Under the pieces are notes generated by a model. That model worked only from the letters and a program-made list of their open reading frames with translations, was not told the origin of the DNA and did no database searches. A stretch of DNA of 64,000 nucleotides from Verrucomicrobiota bacterium. GTDB taxonomy: Bacteria; Verrucomicrobiota; Verrucomicrobiia; Limisphaerales; PALSA-1396. The translations under genes were made by a program, and so were the position numbers. The first letter of the stretch is position 1. Every line of letters starts with the position of its first letter. The stretch lies in contig JACQFP010000023.1 of NCBI GenBank assembly GCA_016200005.1, positions 1 to 64,000 on the forward strand, in the 5' to 3' direction. Positions 29,903 to 39,004 of this stretch are shown here, piece after piece.

Positions 29903-30103
29903 TTGGTGTGAAGGATCAACTGGATGCTCGCGATCAGAAGGATGGATGGGGCGATTCCCAAGAAACGATCTGGATAGGAATACGCAAGACCCGTTCCCGA
30001 CCTACGTCCACCGTCTCCCGATCGGATCGGGAGGAGGAAGGGTGCGGGGCTATCCGGAATAATGTTGGCAAACAGTTTCGTGCGCCGGTTCAGTGGGTCG
30101 ATG

Positions 30104-31051
30104 TCAACGGCCCGCTTCCTTGAGTTGCCGGAACGCCTCGATTTGAGCCGCGGACCTGGCCGCAATCTGCTTGAGCTTTGCCGTTTGCTCGGACTGAACC
30201 TGCTGAAGGTGTTTCAGTGCGGCTTGTCGCTCGGCTTCCGAGCCACCGTTCTGCGCCTGGCTGAGGCGCTCTTGGGCCTCCTTGACCTGAATCTCCATGG
30301 CTGCCACCGCCGACTTGAAATCATTCACCGACGCCGTACGGAGAATCCGAGTCCCTTCCTCCAGCGACACGGCAGCGAAATTGGGGATTGTCCGCTTGAC
30401 CTCCTCGATGGCGGCGGCATCGGTTGGAGGCGTGTTCGCGGGAGGTGGCGCCGCTTGTTTCGCTCTGGCGACGTGTTCAATGGCGCGGGTCAAATCGAAT
30501 TCGAGAGCTTGTTCCCACTCCGGGGCCAGTTCGGGTAGCGATTCCTTTCGACCCTCCTGGGCGACGGCGAGTCCAAAGTAACAAGCGTCACCTTTGTCCA
30601 GGTTAAAAGGTTTAAAGCCATCCGCCGCAGCCGCTACTGCGGCTGCACTGATCTCCGACCGGGAGTTATAGCGGATCACGTCAAGCTTGCCGTCAGCCTC
30701 TCGCTCGTACGCGAACAGCAATTGATCCAGCCTTCCCGCGAAAGCCTGCACGGCAGCAGATACGCTCGCGGGATCCAGCAAAGCGTAGAACCGGATTTCG
30801 ACGGGAGATTCCAATCGCTTCAGAACGCTCTTGGTACTGTAGGACAGCGCAATAGTTTGTTGACCGCCTGCCTCGCCACTGGCGTCCGCAGCGTCCCGTT
30901 TTGTGGTGCGATAATAAAACCAAACCGCGCCAACCACCAAACCGATCAAACAGAAAACCAGCACGAGAATAATGATCCTAGCGCTGCCGTGTTCCCTTGC
31001 GTGCGCTTCCGGCGTGCAACCCAACGCTTTTGTTGTTGCTTGTGTCATCAT
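30104..31051 (-). CDS. Membrane-anchored GldG-like (ABC_transp_aux) protein
   Basis: The 315-residue product has one transmembrane helix near 25-47 (IIILVLVFCLIGLVVGAVWF). Residues about 65-200 (IALSYSTKSVLKRLESPVEIRFYALL, LDKGDACYFGLAVAQEGR, LEFDLTRAI) resemble the periplasmic ABC_transp_aux domain of GldG-type proteins. The rest is an alanine/glutamine-rich coiled coil (AMEIQVKEAQERLSQAQ). GldG normally works with a GldA ATPase and GldF permease, and neither is here. It is the only minus-strand gene in the cytochrome region. Its function is unknown. Confidence 0.7.
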   Translation of the reverse strand: MMTQATTKALGCTPEAHAREHGSARIIILVLVFCLIGLVVGAVWFYYRTTKRDAADASGEAGGQQTIALSYSTKSVLKRLESPVEIRFYALLDPASVSAAVQAFAGRLDQLLFAYEREADGKLDVIRYNSRSEISAAAVAAAADGFKPFNLDKGDACYFGLAVAQEGRKESLPELAPEWEQALEFDLTRAIEHVARAKQAAPPPANTPPTDAAAIEEVKRTIPNFAAVSLEEGTRILRTASVNDFKSAVAAMEIQVKEAQERLSQAQNGGSEAERQAALKHLQQVQSEQTAKLKQIAARSAAQIEAFRQLKEAGR

Positions 31052-31205
31052 CTGCCTTCCATTTTTGTCTAGCCTTCCGGTTCAGTTTGTCACAGTTTAA
31101 TGGTGCCGACGAGGAAAACTTTGTCCGGCCAACTCGACGCTGCGTTTCCCTTGCTTCGGATAAAGCAAGCAAGGTTGAAATTACGACAATATCGGTATAG
31201 CCCTC

Positions 31206-33050
31206 ATGCTATCGCGATGTAGCCTTTGCATTAAATTTATGGTCATCCGAGTCCAGTTCGGAAAGCGCGCCGCTACAGTGCCAGTGCCGTTGACAGACCC
31301 CCCGGCTGTCGCGGTAAACCGACGGCTCAGCCGATGCCCGCAATCGGCGCTGGCCAATCAGTTACTTTGTTTGGTTCTCGCGGCAGCGGGTTTGTTAGTG
31401 ACCAGCCTATCGGCAGGCGCACAAGATGTTCAACATTTGAGCATCATCCAGCCGGGGGGGTTGCCGGGGCTGCCGATCATGACGGGGATTGAACTCGTCA
31501 CCAACGGCGTGCGTGTAACCTGGGATGGCCCTTCCGGTTATTACCAACTGTTCCAGAAACTGAAGTTGAAAGATGCAACGTGGCAGCCGCTCGACGGGCG
31601 CACCAACCTGATTAGAAGCGCCATTGTCGCCAGCACTTCCAGCAATGCTTTCTTCCGGGTCTTGGGCCCATCGCCGAAATACGCCGGCGCGGAGACTTGC
31701 ACGGAATGCCACGGAGAAGTCCACGACACGGTGATCAATACGCGGCATGCGCGCGCCTTCGAGACGCTCAAACAGGCCCATGAGGACAAGAATTCCAGTT
31801 GCCTGCCGTGTCACACTGTGGGTTACCAGTTGCCGAGTGGATTCACCAACGAGATGGCGACTCCGCAGCTTGCCGGCGTTCAATGCGAAAGCTGTCACGG
31901 TCCGGCCGCCAACCACGCCGCCAATCCAGACGATCCGGTCACCCGACCGCGCGTCGAACTGGCCGCCACCATGTGCGGTGGATGTCATAATGCGCGTTTT
32001 GTTCCTGCTACAGCGGCAGCATCACATCCTCCCTACTACGAAGATTGGAACACCTCGGGCCATCGCGCCGTGTTGGATGAGTTGAAGGAAGATTTTGCGG
32101 GCGGCCTTGGCCAATCCGTTTTCATCCCGAGTTGCGGTCGCTGCCACTCCGGGACCGTCCGGGAAACGCTCCTGGAGAATCAACCCCTGCCCGCCGCTCA
32201 TGAGGCCAGTGCAGTTGGAATTGCCTGCGCCACCTGCCACGAGCCGCACGAGAGCCACGTCTGGACGAACGTGATCGCCGGCATCGTTTACACCAACCAG
32301 CTTCGTGAGGCGTTGTCCTCGACCAATGATTTCTTCCTGACAACCTCGGACAATTTCACGAACAAGTACGATCCGAACATCAATCTATGCGCCCAGTGCC
32401 ACAATCACCGCGGCGCTTCCTGGACAAGTTCCAGCCGCGCCCCGCATCACTCGCCGCAGTATAACATGTTGCTCGGGACGGTGGGCGTGCTGCCAGACGG
32501 TGTCAGCGGCGGACCTGCAGCGCATGCCGGAACTGAATTCGTTGAGGATGAGTCGGGCCGGATGTTCCTCGTCACCAACCAATGTGTCACGTGTCACATG
32601 CAAAGAAAGGAATTCCAATCCGGTCCACCGCAAGTCGCGGCCGTCAGCGGCCACAAGTTTAATGTGACTTCCTATGACGCCTGCGCTGGTTGCCACGGAA
32701 GTGATGCTAATGCCCAGGGGTTGGTTACTCTTGTCAGGGGATTTGTCTCGAGCCAGATCCAGCAGGTGAAGGCCAGACTGGATTATTGGGCGTTGAACAA
32801 GGCGCCGGATGTCCTGCGGACCAATTACGGTGTGCTGTCGTGGGAATACAGCGTTCCGGGTGACTTGTCGGTGGGCACCAACAGCCCGCCCGCCAACCTG
32901 CAAAGCCTGATTGCAACCAACATTATGAAGGCGCGTTTCAATCTGTATCTCGTGAAGTACGACGGCAGTTACGGCGTTCACAACGGCCCGCATACCTTTA
33001 ATCTATTGGAGGCCGCCAGCAACTGGGTTGAGCAGGAGTTGAACAAATGA
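31206..33050 (+). CDS. Second exported nine-haem cytochrome c
   Basis: The frame of 614 residues has a hydrophobic export segment only at about residues 48-70 (LLCLVLAAAGLLVTSLSAGAQ), so the true start may be later than 31206; 31239 is one option. Nine CXXCH sites are present: CTECH, CLPCH, CESCH, CGGCH, CGRCH, CATCH, CAQCH, CVTCH, CAGCH. Their order and local sequence (CHTVGY/CHTVGYQ, CENCHGPG/CESCHGPA, CATCHDPH/CATCHEPH) parallel the protein at 27443-29830, so the two are paralogues. This one lacks the long C-terminal module. It starts a run of three genes with gaps of 23 and 17 bases. Confidence 0.88.
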   Translation: MLSRCSLCIKFMVIRVQFGKRAATVPVPLTDPPAVAVNRRLSRCPQSALANQLLCLVLAAAGLLVTSLSAGAQDVQHLSIIQPGGLPGLPIMTGIELVTNGVRVTWDGPSGYYQLFQKLKLKDATWQPLDGRTNLIRSAIVASTSSNAFFRVLGPSPKYAGAETCTECHGEVHDTVINTRHARAFETLKQAHEDKNSSCLPCHTVGYQLPSGFTNEMATPQLAGVQCESCHGPAANHAANPDDPVTRPRVELAATMCGGCHNARFVPATAAASHPPYYEDWNTSGHRAVLDELKEDFAGGLGQSVFIPSCGRCHSGTVRETLLENQPLPAAHEASAVGIACATCHEPHESHVWTNVIAGIVYTNQLREALSSTNDFFLTTSDNFTNKYDPNINLCAQCHNHRGASWTSSSRAPHHSPQYNMLLGTVGVLPDGVSGGPAAHAGTEFVEDESGRMFLVTNQCVTCHMQRKEFQSGPPQVAAVSGHKFNVTSYDACAGCHGSDANAQGLVTLVRGFVSSQIQQVKARLDYWALNKAPDVLRTNYGVLSWEYSVPGDLSVGTNSPPANLQSLIATNIMKARFNLYLVKYDGSYGVHNGPHTFNLLEAASNWVEQELNK

Positions 33051-33073
33051 TTTGAACGACAACTACAGACTGA

Positions 33074-33934
33074 ATGATCAATCGTAGAATACACGCACTT
33101 GGAAAGCTCTCCAAAGAATGGGGACCGGCGATATTAATCATGGCTGGCTCGATGGTGCTGCTCCTCGGAGTGATTTCCTGCCGCACCGTGAACCGCGCCG
33201 TGGTAGTGCTACCCAATGTTCCCGGCGCAAAATACATTGGCTCGAAGGAATGCGAGCAGTGCCACGAGGAAATTTACCGGGGGTTTGCCACCGCCGACCA
33301 CTCGCGGCTGATCGCTCAAGGGCCGAATGCAATCAACGCCGGGTGTGAATCCTGCCACGGGCCGGCCAGTCTGCACTCGGAATCCGGCGGCGAAGTCAAA
33401 CCGCCCTACAGTTTCACTCCGGGACGGCCCCAGGCGAGCAGTTACGGGGCGCGCCTCGCCGTACCGACTGCGCGCGCGACTGAAACGGTTTGCTTCCAAT
33501 GCCACGCCGATGTGCGCGGCCAGTTTAATCTCCCCAGTCACCATCCCGTGCCGGAGGGCAAGTTGAGTTGCCGCGACTGTCATTCGCCGCACAAAGGATC
33601 CATTCACTTCGGTGGCGGCACCGCAAAACTTTCGGAAAACGAAAGTTGCCTGCGCTGCCATGCCGCCCAAGGTGGTCTCCATGTGTTCGAGCACGAAGCC
33701 CTGCGCGAGGGCTGCACCATCTGTCACACCGCCCATGGCTCCGTCAACGCGAAGATGTTGACCGTGCGTGACGCGAACCTCTGCATGAAATGCCATTTTC
33801 AACAGGTGAGTGGCGGGAAGATTTTGATCGGCGGCTCCGACCACACGTTGCGGGTTCAACAAGCCACTTGCTGGTCGGCGGGATGTCACGAAGCGGTTCA
33901 CGGTTCAAGGGTGAGTTCGTCTTTGCGCTTCTAA
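33074..33934 (+). CDS. MtrA/DmsE-like multihaem cytochrome (eight haem sites)
   Basis: The 286-residue product has an N-terminal membrane segment ending in LLLGVISC, a possible lipobox. Haem motifs are CEQCH, CESCH, CFQCH, CRDCH, CLRCH, CTICH, CMKCH and a final CWSAGCH, a CX4CH site. The pattern YIGSKECEQCHEEIYRGF, then repeated CRDCHSPHKGS and CTICHTAHGS, is that of the DmsE/MtrA family of periplasmic decahaem cytochromes, which insert into an MtrB barrel. This one has eight sites, so it is shorter than MtrA. The neighbouring barrel gene starts 17 bases downstream, which supports a conduit role. Confidence 0.85.
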   Translation: MINRRIHALGKLSKEWGPAILIMAGSMVLLLGVISCRTVNRAVVVLPNVPGAKYIGSKECEQCHEEIYRGFATADHSRLIAQGPNAINAGCESCHGPASLHSESGGEVKPPYSFTPGRPQASSYGARLAVPTARATETVCFQCHADVRGQFNLPSHHPVPEGKLSCRDCHSPHKGSIHFGGGTAKLSENESCLRCHAAQGGLHVFEHEALREGCTICHTAHGSVNAKMLTVRDANLCMKCHFQQVSGGKILIGGSDHTLRVQQATCWSAGCHEAVHGSRVSSSLRF

Positions 33935-33951
33935 CCACCAACTACAGCCCA

Positions 33952-36072
33952 ATGAAAACGACTACGCTAATCGCCAATATGAGAGTTCGGTGGCTGTGGC
34001 CCCCCTTGCTCGTTGCGTGGGTCGTCGTCTCTCGCCTTACCGCTGCGGAAACAAACGCGCCGGCCAAAGCGGCGCCGCCGCTAACCCCACAGGAAATCTT
34101 TGAGGGAGGGAAGGAAACGTACAACAATTGGATCGAATTGTCCGCCGGCGGGTTCTTTACCAGCGGCGACAAGGCCCAGTTCCAGCAACGGCACCGAGCT
34201 TGGGGTGGACCATTCGGCGGCATCGAGGATTTCCATTACCAAGCCACCGTGGCCACCAACACCACTCTGTCCGTGGATGGACGGGCACTATTCGACAATG
34301 ACGATTACAAGCTAAAGCTGGACTTGACGCGTGAGAAACTCGGCTACCTGCGGTTCTCCTACAACGAATTCCGCACCTGGTACAACGGCGATGGCGGCTT
34401 CGACCCGCCCTCGAACATGTGGTATCCGTTGTCGGGAAATGCCCTGGCGCTGGATCGCGGCGAAATCTCATTCGCAGGTGGACTGACGCTGGAAAAAGTG
34501 CCGACGGTGACTTTCAAATACACTCACACGTTTCGCGATGGCGACAAGAGTTCCACCATCTGGGGTACCACCCATCCAGGAGGTGGTCCGGCACGAGGAC
34601 TCAGTCCGTCATTTTATGATATCAACGAGCACAGCGATATCTTTCAACTCGACGTCGCCCATCGAATCCTGAAAACCGATTTCGGTGTGGGACTGCGTTA
34701 TGAGTCCGGCAAACTGGACGACGCGCTGAAGATAGATCAATCGCCGGGTGAACCCATCGACCGAAAGATCACGGATCGGACCGGCACCAGCTACGACCTG
34801 TTCAATGCCCACGCTTTTACGGAAACCTGGATCAAGAAGAACCTATTCTTCTCTTCGGGTTTCTCCTTCTCAGACCTGGACAATGATTTTTCCGGCAGCC
34901 GCATTTATGGTTCGGACTTCGACGTCAGCTACGCGCCCAACGCCGCCAATGGCGCCGGTTACTTCGGCTTGAACGGCGGAGCACGGATGCAGGAATACGT
35001 GATGAATCTGAACCTCCTGGCCATCCCGTTGCCGAATTTTTCCAGCGCGTTGTCCTTGCGTGTGCAGAAGGAGGATGTGGATGCGGACGTCCGCGGGTTT
35101 GAGACCTTGGGCGACAATCCCGCCACGCCCTTCAGTGGCAACAGCGAGCGCGATCTTATCGATGTGCGGGAACGACTGGATTTGCGTTACACCGGCGTCA
35201 CGAACTGGGTGTTCTACGGCCGCGGGGAATGGACGCAAGGGGACGGGAATTTGAAGGAGAATGGCGGCTTCGGTCCCGTCAATGGCGTGGGTGTGGCGCC
35301 AATCCAACGTGAGACCGAGGATAGCCGTTTCTTCCAGAAATACAGTCTCGGTGCCACCTGGTATGCGGCCCGGCAAATCACTTTGGACGCCGGCGGCTAC
35401 TACAAGATCAACCATTACGATTACGATCATCTGGTGGATGACACGCCCAACAACAGCCCCAATCGCTACCCGGCCTATCTGGTGATGCAAAACTTCGAGA
35501 CCTACGACGGCAACCTGCGGCTCACCCTGAGGCCCTGGCAGAACGTAACCATGATCAGCCGCTACGAGTTCCAGTCGTCCACCATCCATACCAAACCGGA
35601 TTCTACTTCAGGCCTTGGCGAGGTTGAATCCTCGGAGATGACCAGTCACATTTTCGCGCAGAATATCAGTTGGTCACCCTGGTCCCGCTTATACCTCCAG
35701 GCCGGTCTCAACTATGTCTTGAGCGAAACAAGAACGCCCGTATCGAAATTCACCCAGGCGATTCTCAACGCCCAGAACAACTATTGGACACTGAACTTTT
35801 CTTCCGGGTTGGTCTTGGACGACAAGACCACACTGAACGCCAGCTATTTCTATTACCGGGCAGACAACTACCACGATAATTCGAGTGTCGGTGTACCTTA
35901 CGGCGCCGGAGCGGAAGAACATGGCATTACCGCGACGCTCATGCGACAGCTTACCAAGAACCTTCGCCTGAATCTGAGGTACGGATACTTCCGTTACAAA
36001 GACGAGCCATCCAACGGCAACATGAATTACGACGCACATCTGGTGTTTTCGAGTTTGCAATATCGCTTTTGA
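33952..36072 (+). CDS. MtrB/PioB-like outer-membrane beta-barrel
   Basis: The 706-residue product has a signal peptide (about 1-28, VAWVVVSRLTAAE). The rest is alternating amphipathic strands with long polar loops, typical of a large barrel (LKLDLTREKLGYLRFSYNEFRTWYN, TVTFKYTHTFRDG). It ends in LQYRF, a normal outer-membrane targeting signal with terminal Phe. Length and pattern match MtrB/PioB porins that sheath an MtrA cytochrome. The N-terminal CXXC of Shewanella MtrB is absent. The ATG at 33952 replaces an earlier in-frame start inside the cytochrome gene. It probably forms the pore through which electrons pass to outside acceptors or donors. Confidence 0.82.
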   Translation: MKTTTLIANMRVRWLWPPLLVAWVVVSRLTAAETNAPAKAAPPLTPQEIFEGGKETYNNWIELSAGGFFTSGDKAQFQQRHRAWGGPFGGIEDFHYQATVATNTTLSVDGRALFDNDDYKLKLDLTREKLGYLRFSYNEFRTWYNGDGGFDPPSNMWYPLSGNALALDRGEISFAGGLTLEKVPTVTFKYTHTFRDGDKSSTIWGTTHPGGGPARGLSPSFYDINEHSDIFQLDVAHRILKTDFGVGLRYESGKLDDALKIDQSPGEPIDRKITDRTGTSYDLFNAHAFTETWIKKNLFFSSGFSFSDLDNDFSGSRIYGSDFDVSYAPNAANGAGYFGLNGGARMQEYVMNLNLLAIPLPNFSSALSLRVQKEDVDADVRGFETLGDNPATPFSGNSERDLIDVRERLDLRYTGVTNWVFYGRGEWTQGDGNLKENGGFGPVNGVGVAPIQRETEDSRFFQKYSLGATWYAARQITLDAGGYYKINHYDYDHLVDDTPNNSPNRYPAYLVMQNFETYDGNLRLTLRPWQNVTMISRYEFQSSTIHTKPDSTSGLGEVESSEMTSHIFAQNISWSPWSRLYLQAGLNYVLSETRTPVSKFTQAILNAQNNYWTLNFSSGLVLDDKTTLNASYFYYRADNYHDNSSVGVPYGAGAEEHGITATLMRQLTKNLRLNLRYGYFRYKDEPSNGNMNYDAHLVFSSLQYRF

Positions 36073-36334
36073 CCCGGCCGTACTGGGAAAGACAGTTTCG
36101 GTTTTCCACTATCCACAATTCGCGCGTTGCTGACGCCAAAATATGGCAAGCAATCGGCAAATTCTGTGGAGCCTCAACCTGCCGGAGCTTCCATTCTTAA
36201 ACCGGAAGATTATGGAAGGAACAGTGTCATGCAGGAGCGCGGGTAGAGGAGGAGACCTTCTGTTCGCCAACCGCCTTTGCTGCCTGTTCCTTCCGAATAC
36301 AAAGTGCTCAACCAACAGATACTGAATACGAACA

Positions 36335-36661
36335 ATGAAAAAAACCATGCTACTGACCTTGACGATTCTGGCTGGCGCGCTCATGTGTGCGCGCGGTGCA
36401 GAAGTGAAAGAAAACTGGGAGAAGGCTTGCGCCAAGTGCCACGGCCCGGATGGCAAAGGCCAGACCAAAATGGGGCAGAAACTCTCCATTAAGGACCTCA
36501 CCGATGCGAAAGTGCAGGCCGAACTCAAGGATGACTTGGCCTTCAAGTCGATCAAGGAAGGAATCAAAGACGGCGACAAAACCAGGATGAAACCGGCCGA
36601 AGGCATCAACGACGATGACATAAAGGCCCTGGTTGCCTATGTGCGGACTTTCAAGAAATGA
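36335..36661 (+). CDS. Small monohaem cytochrome c
   Basis: The 108-residue product has a signal peptide (1-21, LTILAGALMCARG) and a class I cytochrome c fold. The haem site is CAKCH with DGKGQTKMG after it. The probable axial methionine is in TRMKPAEGI, and the last helix reads IKALVAYVRTF. It would be a soluble periplasmic electron shuttle between the inner membrane and the multihaem proteins. It starts 262 bases after the barrel gene, so it may have its own promoter. That gap shows no other feature. Confidence 0.9.
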   Translation: MKKTMLLTLTILAGALMCARGAEVKENWEKACAKCHGPDGKGQTKMGQKLSIKDLTDAKVQAELKDDLAFKSIKEGIKDGDKTRMKPAEGINDDDIKALVAYVRTFKK

Positions 36662-36712
36662 TCTGAACTGACCGTGACCAACTCACCAGCTCACGAGACA
36701 GTGAGCCGGCTC

Positions 36713-36751
36713 CCGCGCCAACAGGAGAGAAACTGTTCACTGTTGGCGCGG
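36713..36751. terminator. Inverted repeat between convergent genes
   Basis: CCGCGCCAACAG (36713-36724) pairs perfectly with 36740-36751 across a 15-base loop. It lies between the convergent cytochrome gene and the uronate-isomerase-like gene, overlapping the last codons of the latter. There is no long T-run, so bidirectional termination is only likely. Confidence 0.5.
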
Positions 36752-38080
36752 CTTCATTTGGAGCAGCGTTTGCGGAGTTTCAAAGAGAATCGCCCGCGCA
36801 ATCGTCAGTGAGTCGTCACGCGAATATTGTCCTTGCTCGATCTTCTCAGCCAGCACGCCCGCCAGTTGCTTGCGCACCAGTAGCGCCTTGCCATAACACC
36901 ACTCCACACAGTAGGCATCCGAAAAGAATCCGATCTGTTTATTCAGCGGCAGCATGTCTAACCGCTCGGCCATCACCTGTCGAATCACGTCCGGAAAGAA
37001 GTTGTGCCACCAATAACCCGCGAGGCTGAAGTTTGGTAACTCGCGCGCCAAGGTGCAGAGCGATTGATTCGCGTGGCGGCTGGAAAGAAAACATTGAAAG
37101 CGCAATTTTGGATGGCGACCGATGATCGCAGCCAGTTGACTGATGGTCCGTTGCGAAAGCCTGCTGCCCGTTTCGAACGGCAATGGCTCCGCACCCAGAC
37201 TGAACTGGAAAACAATTTTGTCGCCGTGTTTTTCCAGTTCGGTGAGGAATGCTTCGTTGATGTAAGAGGCATAAACGTCGCGTTCGGCCGGGCCGGCCTG
37301 ACTGCGTCGCGCCAGCGCAGATGCCATTTCCGCATCGCTCATCATTTCGTAGTCAATGTCCGTGGAAAGGTGCGTGGCGGTGGCGATGATCTGCGAGTAA
37401 GGGATGACGCTCACGTAATGTTTCACCGCGGCGCGAACGTCGTCGAGCGAACGAATCATGCGTTCTGTCGGTGGACGCGAGCCCGCGCTGATCGGCGAGG
37501 GATTGTTTGGCGTCCGGCCCCAGCAACGTTCCAATTCGTAAAGCGCCGTGTCGAACTCACCCCATTGGCAGCGCGTGAAAAACCCCCATTCGAGCGCATA
37601 CTGCAAATGGTCGTCATCCTCCCCTGCCCCGCGCCGCGCAATCTCCGTTCCCGTTCGCCGGATGTTCAATCGATCCAGAATGGCGTGATGCCAGGCACGG
37701 TCATCCGCCCGCTCACGAATCAAGTCGTCGAGCTTTCGCCAGTTATCAGCGGTGATCGGATCGCGCCAATTGTAAAGGTCGGCGAGAATCAAGCGCACCA
37801 CCCAGAAAGAACTGGTGTTTCGGATGAGCGGAAGAAAAGGTAGTGCTTCCCGAATCCGCTCATGCGCTTCGGCCTCAGCCGGCCATCGCGGAAACTGCGT
37901 CAACCGCGCGCCGCTGGGACAGCCCGCCGCGTAGAGATCGCTCACCACCATGTGATAGAGCAGCACATCGTGTAGTCCGCGCGCGCCCAGCCTGCCGCCG
38001 ACCAGATGCGTGTGGATGTCAAGCATGGGAATTCCGGCGAGTGCTTCCTCCAATTCGCGCGTCGAGCTTCGGATGTTCAT
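36737..38080 (-). CDS. Uronate-isomerase-like amidohydrolase
   Basis: The 447-residue product has the amidohydrolase metal motif MLDIHTHL near residue 20 and a second His-rich region (SSRHANQSLCTLAREL, AGYWWHNFFPDVIRQVMAERLD) characteristic of glucuronate/uronate isomerase relatives. The late FFSDAYCVEWCYGK matches their Asp loop. These enzymes isomerise hexuronates or related sugar acids; here the substrate is unknown. The ATG at 38080 overlaps the upstream pfkB-type stop as ATGA. The operon with a sugar kinase and a ribulose-phosphate 3-epimerase points to sugar-acid catabolism feeding the pentose phosphate pathway (inference). Confidence 0.75.
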   Translation of the reverse strand: MNIRSSTRELEEALAGIPMLDIHTHLVGGRLGARGLHDVLLYHMVVSDLYAAGCPSGARLTQFPRWPAEAEAHERIREALPFLPLIRNTSSFWVVRLILADLYNWRDPITADNWRKLDDLIRERADDRAWHHAILDRLNIRRTGTEIARRGAGEDDDHLQYALEWGFFTRCQWGEFDTALYELERCWGRTPNNPSPISAGSRPPTERMIRSLDDVRAAVKHYVSVIPYSQIIATATHLSTDIDYEMMSDAEMASALARRSQAGPAERDVYASYINEAFLTELEKHGDKIVFQFSLGAEPLPFETGSRLSQRTISQLAAIIGRHPKLRFQCFLSSRHANQSLCTLARELPNFSLAGYWWHNFFPDVIRQVMAERLDMLPLNKQIGFFSDAYCVEWCYGKALLVRKQLAGVLAEKIEQGQYSRDDSLTIARAILFETPQTLLQMKPRQQ

Positions 38081-38997
38081 TGTGATTGTTGTTTCAGAAA
38101 TCTCTTCACCAACGTCAACGTGGGAATGCCGTCTTGGCCGCCGCGCCCAGTTGCTTTCAGCGCCGCTGCGGCTGAAGCAAACCGAATCCGCTCGCTCAAC
38201 TCCATTCCTCGCGCCAGCGCCATCGCGTAAGCGCCGTGAAACACATCGCCGCAACCAGTCGTGTCTTGCGCTTTGACTTGGAATGCCGGCGCATGTTTGG
38301 GAAGTTCACCTGATTGATCCAGATAAAAGCACCCCTTCACTCCGCACGTGACGCTCACGACCCGCCGCCGTTCGTTCCACAATCGCGAAACGGCGACGGC
38401 GGGGCTGACAGTTCCGGTGAATTTGCAGGCAAAAGCTTCTGACAGAATCAAGTGATCCACCAACGCGAGCAGTTCGCCAAATCGCGGCGCATCGGCATGT
38501 TCAAAGTCGGCCACAACCGGAATCCCGGCAGCGCGGGCGATGCGCGCGGCGCGAATCATTCCTTGGATTCCAAAATTGTCCACGAACAAAACCCGCGCCG
38601 AAAGAATAACACCTCTGGACGGAGACTTATCACTAGCGCCAGCAACGCCGTCAGTTTGAAAAAAAATATTTCTCGTCTTCCGCCGCTCATCCACGACGAT
38701 GACTGACTGAACCGGCCGGGCGACCTTTCGTCGAATTGCCTGGCTCACATCGACCCCTTCCCGACTCAGGCAGTCGAGGACGTATCGCGAGTTCTCGTCA
38801 TCACCCAGAACTCCGGCATAAACGCACCGCGCGCCCAGCCGCGACGCGGCCACCAGCGCCGTCGCCGTCAACCCGCCGCAATGCCGCTCGCGCTGCAGCA
38901 CGCGCGTCTTCACATCCGCCGGCGGCCAGGCGGGCACGTAAAGCACTTCGTCCACGGCCGTGCAGCCCAGACCCAGGATGTCGATTCGCGATTTCAC
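38077..38997 (-). CDS. PfkB-family sugar kinase
   Basis: The 306-residue product begins DILGLGCTAVDEVLYVP and has the GG motif HCGGLTATALVAASRLG. The C-terminal signature DTTGCGDVFHGAYA holds the catalytic base Asp. PfkB kinases phosphorylate sugars or nucleosides with ATP. The substrate is not predictable, but the neighbours suggest a keto-sugar or sugar acid. It begins 7 bases after the rpe stop and overlaps the next gene by four bases. Confidence 0.88.
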   Translation of the reverse strand: MKSRIDILGLGCTAVDEVLYVPAWPPADVKTRVLQRERHCGGLTATALVAASRLGARCVYAGVLGDDENSRYVLDCLSREGVDVSQAIRRKVARPVQSVIVVDERRKTRNIFFQTDGVAGASDKSPSRGVILSARVLFVDNFGIQGMIRAARIARAAGIPVVADFEHADAPRFGELLALVDHLILSEAFACKFTGTVSPAVAVSRLWNERRRVVSVTCGVKGCFYLDQSGELPKHAPAFQVKAQDTTGCGDVFHGAYAMALARGMELSERIRFASAAAALKATGRGGQDGIPTLTLVKRFLKQQSQ

Positions 38998-39004
38998 GTG
39001 AAGA

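Noticed and set aside
33790-33951. N-terminal extension of the barrel gene
   Set aside because: It overlaps the cytochrome gene in another frame. The signal peptide starts at 33952.
36073-36334. A gene on the minus strand between the barrel and the monohaem cytochrome
   Set aside because: The open frame there (36109-36621) mostly overlaps the cytochrome gene in antisense and has no domain.
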